Below, one piece after another: positions 52,587 through 56,894 of a DNA stretch of 56,894 nucleotides (positions are counted from its first letter, which is position 1; each line of letters begins with the position of its first letter). The position numbers and the translations under genes were made by a program. The notes beneath the pieces were generated by a model. That model was not told the origin of the DNA and did not search any database. It saw only the letters and a program-made list of their open reading frames with translations. The stretch lies in NCBI RefSeq assembly GCF_020320395.1, contig NZ_JAEDAH010000011.1:1-56894 (forward strand), read 5' to 3'. This DNA comes from Thalassolituus marinus (GTDB lineage: Bacteria > Pseudomonadota > Gammaproteobacteria > Pseudomonadales > Oceanobacteraceae).

Positions 52587-54050
52587 ATGTGGAGAGAAAT
52601 CAAAGTCCTGCTGATCGACGACAATGAGCAGCGCTGCCATGACATGACGGTCATTCTCGACTTCCTTGGTGAAGAAGCCATCGTAGCCCGTACCACGGAT
52701 TGGCGTCGGGAAATTGAAAGCAAGGTAGAGGACAGCACTGAAGTCAGTGCTGTGCTGCTGGGTGAAAGTCACTCTCTGTCGCTGGATGATGTCGTTGAGG
52801 CATTGCTCAGCTGGGATAAGGGTATTCCGATCCTGATGATGGGTGATTCATCGCTGCCGGAAGATATCTCTGAGCATGCACGCCGGGCTGTGCTCGCCAA
52901 TCTGGAAATTCCGCCTAGCTACAACAAAATGCTGGATAGCCTGCACCGCTGTCAGGTTTATCGTGAACAGTACACGCATAACCGCAGTCGTGGTGAGCGC
53001 AGGGAATTACAGTTATTCCGTAGTCTGGTCGGTACCAGTCGCCATATTCAGCATGTGCGCGAACTGATCATGCAGGTCGCCGATAAAGACGTCAGTGTGA
53101 TGATTCAGGGTGAGTCCGGCACTGGTAAAGAAGTGGTTGCTCGTAACCTGCATTACCACTCCCATCGTCGTAATAAACCTTTTGTCCCGGTTAACTGCGG
53201 CGCTATTCCTGCTGAGTTGCTGGAAAGTGAACTGTTCGGCCACGAAAAAGGCGCATTTACCGGTGCAATTAACAGCCGTCCGGGACGCTTTGAAATGGCA
53301 GAGGGTGGAACCCTGTTTCTCGATGAAATCGGTGATATGCCATTGAACATGCAGGTTAAAATTCTGCGTGTTCTGCAGGAGCACACCTTTGAACGAGTGG
53401 GGAGCAATAAGACGCTGAACGCTAACGTTCGCATTATTTCTGCAACCCATAAGAATCTCGAAAAGATGATTGAGGAAGGCACGTTCCGCGAAGACCTTTA
53501 CTATCGTCTGAATGTATTCCCTATCGATATGTCTTCACTGCGCGAACGCGTAGAAGACCTGCCGTTATTGCTTAACGAACTGATCTCGCGGATGGAAAAT
53601 GAGAAGCGTGGTTCGATTCGTTTTAACTCGGCAGCCATTATGTCGCTTTGTCGTCACGACTGGCATGGCAACGTACGTGAACTGGCTAACCTGGTTGAAC
53701 GCCTGGCGATTCTGCACCCATACGGTGTAATTGGTGTGAATGAATTACCGAAGAAGTTCCGTCATATTGACGATACCGATGAAGCTAATGTGCCACCGGT
53801 AATCGCTGACGTCACCCAGCAGCAGGATGGACGTCTGGCAGGTATCGACTCGCCGGCGTTGTTGCCTGTGAATGGTCTGGACCTGCGGGAATACCTGTCT
53901 GACCTTGAGTGCTCTCTGATTCAGCAGGCGCTGGACGATGCCAATGGTGTGGTCGCGAGGGCGGCCGAGAAGCTGAATATCCGCCGTACCACACTGGTCG
54001 AGAAAATGCGTAAGTACAACCTTGGCCGCAAGGAAAAGGATTTCGCATAG
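52587..54050 (+). CDS. fleQ: Flagellar master regulator FleQ (FlrA-like)
   Basis: A 487-aa sigma-54 activator. The N-terminal receiver-like domain has lost the phospho-acceptor Asp (AVLLGES where DVVLLD-type sequence is expected), as in FleQ. An LFRS motif, which binds c-di-GMP in Pseudomonas FleQ, stands just before the AAA+ domain. That domain has Walker A GESGTGKE, the sigma-54 contact loop GAFTGA and Walker [10 protein letters not shown] Fis-type helix-turn-helix ends the protein. It should activate the RpoN promoters listed here, including that of fleS-fleR, with c-di-GMP opposing this. Confidence 0.94.
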   Translation: MWREIKVLLIDDNEQRCHDMTVILDFLGEEAIVARTTDWRREIESKVEDSTEVSAVLLGESHSLSLDDVVEALLSWDKGIPILMMGDSSLPEDISEHARRAVLANLEIPPSYNKMLDSLHRCQVYREQYTHNRSRGERRELQLFRSLVGTSRHIQHVRELIMQVADKDVSVMIQGESGTGKEVVARNLHYHSHRRNKPFVPVNCGAIPAELLESELFGHEKGAFTGAINSRPGRFEMAEGGTLFLDEIGDMPLNMQVKILRVLQEHTFERVGSNKTLNANVRIISATHKNLEKMIEEGTFREDLYYRLNVFPIDMSSLRERVEDLPLLLNELISRMENEKRGSIRFNSAAIMSLCRHDWHGNVRELANLVERLAILHPYGVIGVNELPKKFRHIDDTDEANVPPVIADVTQQQDGRLAGIDSPALLPVNGLDLREYLSDLECSLIQQALDDANGVVARAAEKLNIRRTTLVEKMRKYNLGRKEKDFA

Positions 54051-54057
54051 TGCATAT

Positions 54058-54085
54058 AAAACGGGGCTTCTGGCCCCGTTTTTAT
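54058..54085 (+). terminator. Intrinsic terminator after fleQ
   Basis: AAACGGGGC-TTCT-GGCCCCGTTT followed by T residues. A strong hairpin that separates fleQ from the fleS-fleR transcript. Confidence 0.9.
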
Positions 54086-54146
54086 TTACCCCACCATTAA
54101 ATTGTCAGTTTTATTGACGCTTTTTCCGAATTTTCCCGCTAAAAAG

Positions 54147-54163
54147 TCGGCACGCTAATTGCT
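54147..54163 (+). promoter_or_regulatory. Sigma-54 promoter of fleS-fleR
   Basis: CGGCAC-GCTAA-TTGC matches TGGCAC-N5-TTGC apart from the first base. It lies 56-72 bases upstream of fleS. Dependence of fleSR on FleQ and RpoN is established in Pseudomonas. Confidence 0.75.
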
Positions 54164-54218
54164 CAACCCCTGATGAATAGTCATTTTTGCCGAAAATCCG
54201 GCAACGTAAGGGGTGCGC

Positions 54219-55415
54219 ATGGCAAATGCAGCGTTGAGTCATACCGCAGAGAATTCCACTCCGGCCCATATGCATATGGACCAGGCGGAGTTACGTCAGG
54301 CGTTCGTGATGTTTAACGAAATGTCACAACAGCTGACCGACTCATACACCTTTCTGGAAAACAAAGTTGAACAACTCAGTGGCGAGTTAGCCAGTGTGTC
54401 AGCTCAGCGTATGCGCGAGCTGGCCGAGAAAGAGCGCCTGGCTGACCGCCTTGAAAGCCTGTTACAGCTATTACCAGCTGGCGTATTGCTGATCGATCAG
54501 AACGGCTATGTACGTCAGAGTAATCCGGCAGCGGATGACCTGCTGCTCAGTAATGCAGGTCTTGAGACGCTGGTTGGCCAGCGCTGGCGCACGCTGATCA
54601 GTCGCTGTTTTAAACCTCGACGTGACGATGGTCACGAGATTTCTCTGGTGGATGGGCGCCGTGTGCATTTACGCACAGCACCGATGGCTAATGAGCCTGG
54701 GCAGCTGATTCTGCTTACCGATATGACGGAAACCCGCGCCCTGCAATCGCAGCTGAGCCGCCATGAGCGCTTGTCAGCCATGGGTAAAATGGTCGCCTCT
54801 CTGGCACATCAGATTCGTACACCGCTGGCGGCCGCTACCCTGTATGCCGGGCATCTCGCCAGTGATGTTCTGACTGATGATCACCGCGTTCGCTTTGCCG
54901 GAAAATTGCAGGAACGCTTGCGTCATCTGGAAAATCAAGTGCGCGATATGCTGATTTTTGCTCGTGGGGAAGCTCCGCTGAATGACGATATCAGCATCAG
55001 TGAACTGGTGGCTGGTATCTGTGCCGCCATGGAAGTGCCCCTGCAAAATGTACGTGCGACCTGTCGTGTGCGCAATGACGTGGCTGAGCGGCGCATTATC
55101 TGCAATCGCGATGCATTAATCAGCGCCATTATGAATCTGGTGAATAACGCGCTCGAGGCCGGTGAGCCACCGGTGCATATTGACCTGCAGGCTATTGATC
55201 GTGACGGCCGCATTGTCATTCGTATTATGGATGATGGGCCGGGCATGACAGATCAGCAGAAAGAAAAAATTATGCAGCCGTTTTACACCACCAAGGCCAA
55301 TGGCACCGGTCTTGGACTTGCGGTTGTACAAGCGGTAGCACGCGCACATCGCGCTGAATTCCAATTAACTGACAGTCCGACTGGTGGTGTATCGGCGGAA
55401 TTAATTCTGCCGTAA
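54219..55415 (+). CDS. fleS: Flagellar sensor histidine kinase FleS (FlrB-like)
   Basis: A 398-aa cytoplasmic kinase with no membrane segment. It has an N-terminal coiled coil, a PAS domain (about 85-175; LLPAGVLLIDQNGYVRQSN), a HisKA domain with the phosphorylated His in LAHQIRTPLAAA, and a HATPase with N-box NLVNNALEA, DDGPGM and GTGLGLAVV. It phosphorylates FleR, probably in response to basal-body assembly. ATG 54219 fits the ribosome site better than GTG 54213. Confidence 0.93.
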   Translation: MANAALSHTAENSTPAHMHMDQAELRQAFVMFNEMSQQLTDSYTFLENKVEQLSGELASVSAQRMRELAEKERLADRLESLLQLLPAGVLLIDQNGYVRQSNPAADDLLLSNAGLETLVGQRWRTLISRCFKPRRDDGHEISLVDGRRVHLRTAPMANEPGQLILLTDMTETRALQSQLSRHERLSAMGKMVASLAHQIRTPLAAATLYAGHLASDVLTDDHRVRFAGKLQERLRHLENQVRDMLIFARGEAPLNDDISISELVAGICAAMEVPLQNVRATCRVRNDVAERRIICNRDALISAIMNLVNNALEAGEPPVHIDLQAIDRDGRIVIRIMDDGPGMTDQQKEKIMQPFYTTKANGTGLGLAVVQAVARAHRAEFQLTDSPTGGVSAELILP

Positions 55416-55429
55416 GCGGGGAGAATGAT

Positions 55430-56782
55430 ATGAAATTGCTGGTAGTTGAAGACGATCCAAAACTGCGTGAGGCGATGGTCGACACTCTGATGCTGAAAGG
55501 CCATGAGGTCTGTGAAGCCGCCAATGGTATCGACGGGATGGAGATTGTGCGCGCTCAGTCTCTCGATCTGGTGCTGTCTGACATTAATATGCCGGGTATG
55601 GATGGCCTCGAATTACTGCAGACCATTAAATCGGAACACCCCTGGTTGCCGGTGGTGCTGATGACTGCCTATGGTGATGTCGGGCAGGCCGTTAAAGCCA
55701 TGCAGCGCGGCGCTAATGACTATCTGATGAAACCGTTTGAGTTGCGTGAACTGGATGCCATTCTGGCGTCGTTCAGTGGCGTTCAGCCGGTAGAGGATGA
55801 CTCAGAGCCTGTGTGTGAAGCGCTGGCGACGCAGCAGCTTTTTCAGCTTGCTCAGCGTGTCGCGCAAACCGATTCTACGGTGCTGATCAGTGGCGAAAGC
55901 GGTACGGGTAAAGAAGTACTGGCACGCTATGTTCATCAGCACTCTGACCGCCGTCATGGCCCATTTATCGCCATTAACTGCGCAGCAATTCCGGAAAATA
56001 TGCTGGAAGCCATGCTGTTTGGTTATGAGAAGGGCGCATTTACCGGTGCATATAATGCGATGCCGGGTAAATTTGAACAGGCAGAAGGGGGAACTCTGCT
56101 GCTGGATGAAATTACCGAAATGGATCTTGGTCTGCAGGCAAAATTATTACGGGTGCTGCAGGAGCGTCAGGTTGAGCGCCTTGGGGGTAAAAAAGTTCTG
56201 GATCTTGATGTCCGTATCGTTGCTACCACTAACCGCGAGTTGGCGGATTATGTTGCCGAAGGAAAATTCCGTGAAGACCTGTATTACCGTCTGAGTGTTT
56301 TCCCGCTGCAATGGCTGCCGTTGCGTGAACGTCGCGACGATATTCTGCCGCTGGCACGTCGTTTACTGGCTCATCATGCCGCTAAAATGAAGCGTCCGGT
56401 ACCGGCATTAATGGCGGATGCTGAGCAGAAACTGCTGTCACATTCCTGGCCGGGTAACGTACGTGAGCTGGATAACACCATGCAGCGTGCGCTGATTATT
56501 CAGACAGGACCACAGTTGTTTGCTGCTGATTTTATTCTGACTCCTGTGCCCAAAAACCGTCAGTTGCCTGAAAGTGCACAACCTGTTGTTGCGGTTCAGC
56601 CGGAAGGTGAACTGGGTAATGACCTGCGCCACCGTGAGGTGGAGTTGATTGTCAAAGCTCTGAAGGAAGAACCCAGCCGTAAAGAGGCAGCAGACCGGCT
56701 TGGAATCAGCCCCCGCACTCTACGCTATAAAATGGCGAAACTGCGCGAGGATGGCATCGATGTAGAAGCCATGCTGGCCTGA
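55430..56782 (+). CDS. fleR: Flagellar sigma-54 response regulator FleR (FlrC-like)
   Basis: A 450-aa response regulator. The receiver domain is complete (LLVVEDDPKLREAM, acceptor Asp in LVLSDINMPGMDG). The AAA+ domain has [14 protein letters not shown] and LLLDEITEMD, and a Fis-type helix-turn-helix lies at the end (EAADRLGISPRTLRYKM). When phosphorylated by FleS it activates RpoN promoters of hook and rod genes. It starts 14 bp after fleS. The next flagellar genes, commonly fliE onward, would lie outside the window. Confidence 0.94.
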   Translation: MKLLVVEDDPKLREAMVDTLMLKGHEVCEAANGIDGMEIVRAQSLDLVLSDINMPGMDGLELLQTIKSEHPWLPVVLMTAYGDVGQAVKAMQRGANDYLMKPFELRELDAILASFSGVQPVEDDSEPVCEALATQQLFQLAQRVAQTDSTVLISGESGTGKEVLARYVHQHSDRRHGPFIAINCAAIPENMLEAMLFGYEKGAFTGAYNAMPGKFEQAEGGTLLLDEITEMDLGLQAKLLRVLQERQVERLGGKKVLDLDVRIVATTNRELADYVAEGKFREDLYYRLSVFPLQWLPLRERRDDILPLARRLLAHHAAKMKRPVPALMADAEQKLLSHSWPGNVRELDNTMQRALIIQTGPQLFAADFILTPVPKNRQLPESAQPVVAVQPEGELGNDLRHREVELIVKALKEEPSRKEAADRLGISPRTLRYKMAKLREDGIDVEAMLA

Positions 56783-56824
56783 TAGCGATCAGTAAACAAG
56801 GCGCCGTAAGGCACTGCTGTCCCA

Positions 56825-56881
56825 CAGTTTGGAGTGACTGGATGTCACTCCAAACTGCAGCATTCCTCAGCTGCTGTTTTT
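56825..56881 (+). terminator. Inverted repeat and terminator after fleR
   Basis: A perfect 14-bp inverted repeat (CAGTTTGGAGTGAC, 5-base loop, GTCACTCCAAACTG) at 56825-56857 is followed by a second small stem (GCAGC...GCTGC) and a T-run at about 56877. The pair probably ends the fleSR transcript. Confidence 0.7.
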
Positions 56882-56894
56882 CAATCTGAAACGC

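Overview
The window suggests a motile gammaproteobacterium with a polar flagellum, most likely a marine Oceanospirillales-type organism (relatives of Oleibacter, Thalassolituus or Bermanella). This is inferred from the FleQ-FleSR/RpoN-FliA flagellar hierarchy, the flgA-flgM-flgN-ycgR/flgZ arrangement shared with Pseudomonas-like bacteria, and a very large flagellin of a kind described in that marine group. No rRNA gene is present and the species cannot be fixed.

Left part (1-16.2 kb), accessory DNA. An M48 peptidase and two YbjQ-like genes (minus strand) come first. They are followed by a tight three-gene operon encoding a ZorA-like ion-channel motor protein with a long coiled-coil tail, a ZorB-like OmpA/MotB protein, and a 158-aa Cys/His-containing protein. 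An island lies between 4.26 and 16.19 kb, at the 3' end of a tRNA-Arg(CCT) gene. Copies of the tRNA 3' end recur at 4259-4269 and 5656-5680, so it looks like two stacked insertions. The small outer layer holds a nucleotidyltransferase-fold gene and its partner. The inner layer holds a decayed copy of the partner gene, an Xre/ImmA-PIN pair, a full type I restriction-modification system (hsdR, hsdM, hsdS) with REP-like palindromes, and an uncharacterised four-gene operon beside the tRNA. No integrase gene is visible.

Middle part (16.3-45.1 kb), flagellum and chemotaxis. It runs ycgR-flgN-flgM-flgA (minus), cheV-cheR, flgBCDE, flgFGHI, a FliT-like gene, flgJKL, the flagellin gene, flaG and fliD. 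The rod, ring and assembly proteins have ordinary sizes. The hook protein FlgE (1210 aa), the junction protein FlgK (993 aa), flagellin (1255 aa) and the cap FliD (1315 aa) are all greatly enlarged, and their insertions share similar repeat modules. Arrays of 7-bp repeats lie before flgJ and on both sides of a HepT/MntA toxin-antitoxin pair sitting between flgL and the flagellin gene.

Right part (45.1-56.9 kb). A housekeeping block (NTF2-like gene, bfd, prfB with its programmed frameshift, lysS, ung) and a TPR-methyltransferase gene separate fliD from fliS. The window ends with the flagellar regulators fleQ, fleS and fleR. Sigma-54-type promoters precede flgB, flgF, flgJ and fleS. Sigma-28-type promoters precede flgM, the flagellin gene and fliS. 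Together these fit the usual order: FleQ and RpoN, then FleSR and hook-basal-body genes, then FliA-dependent late genes after FlgM export.
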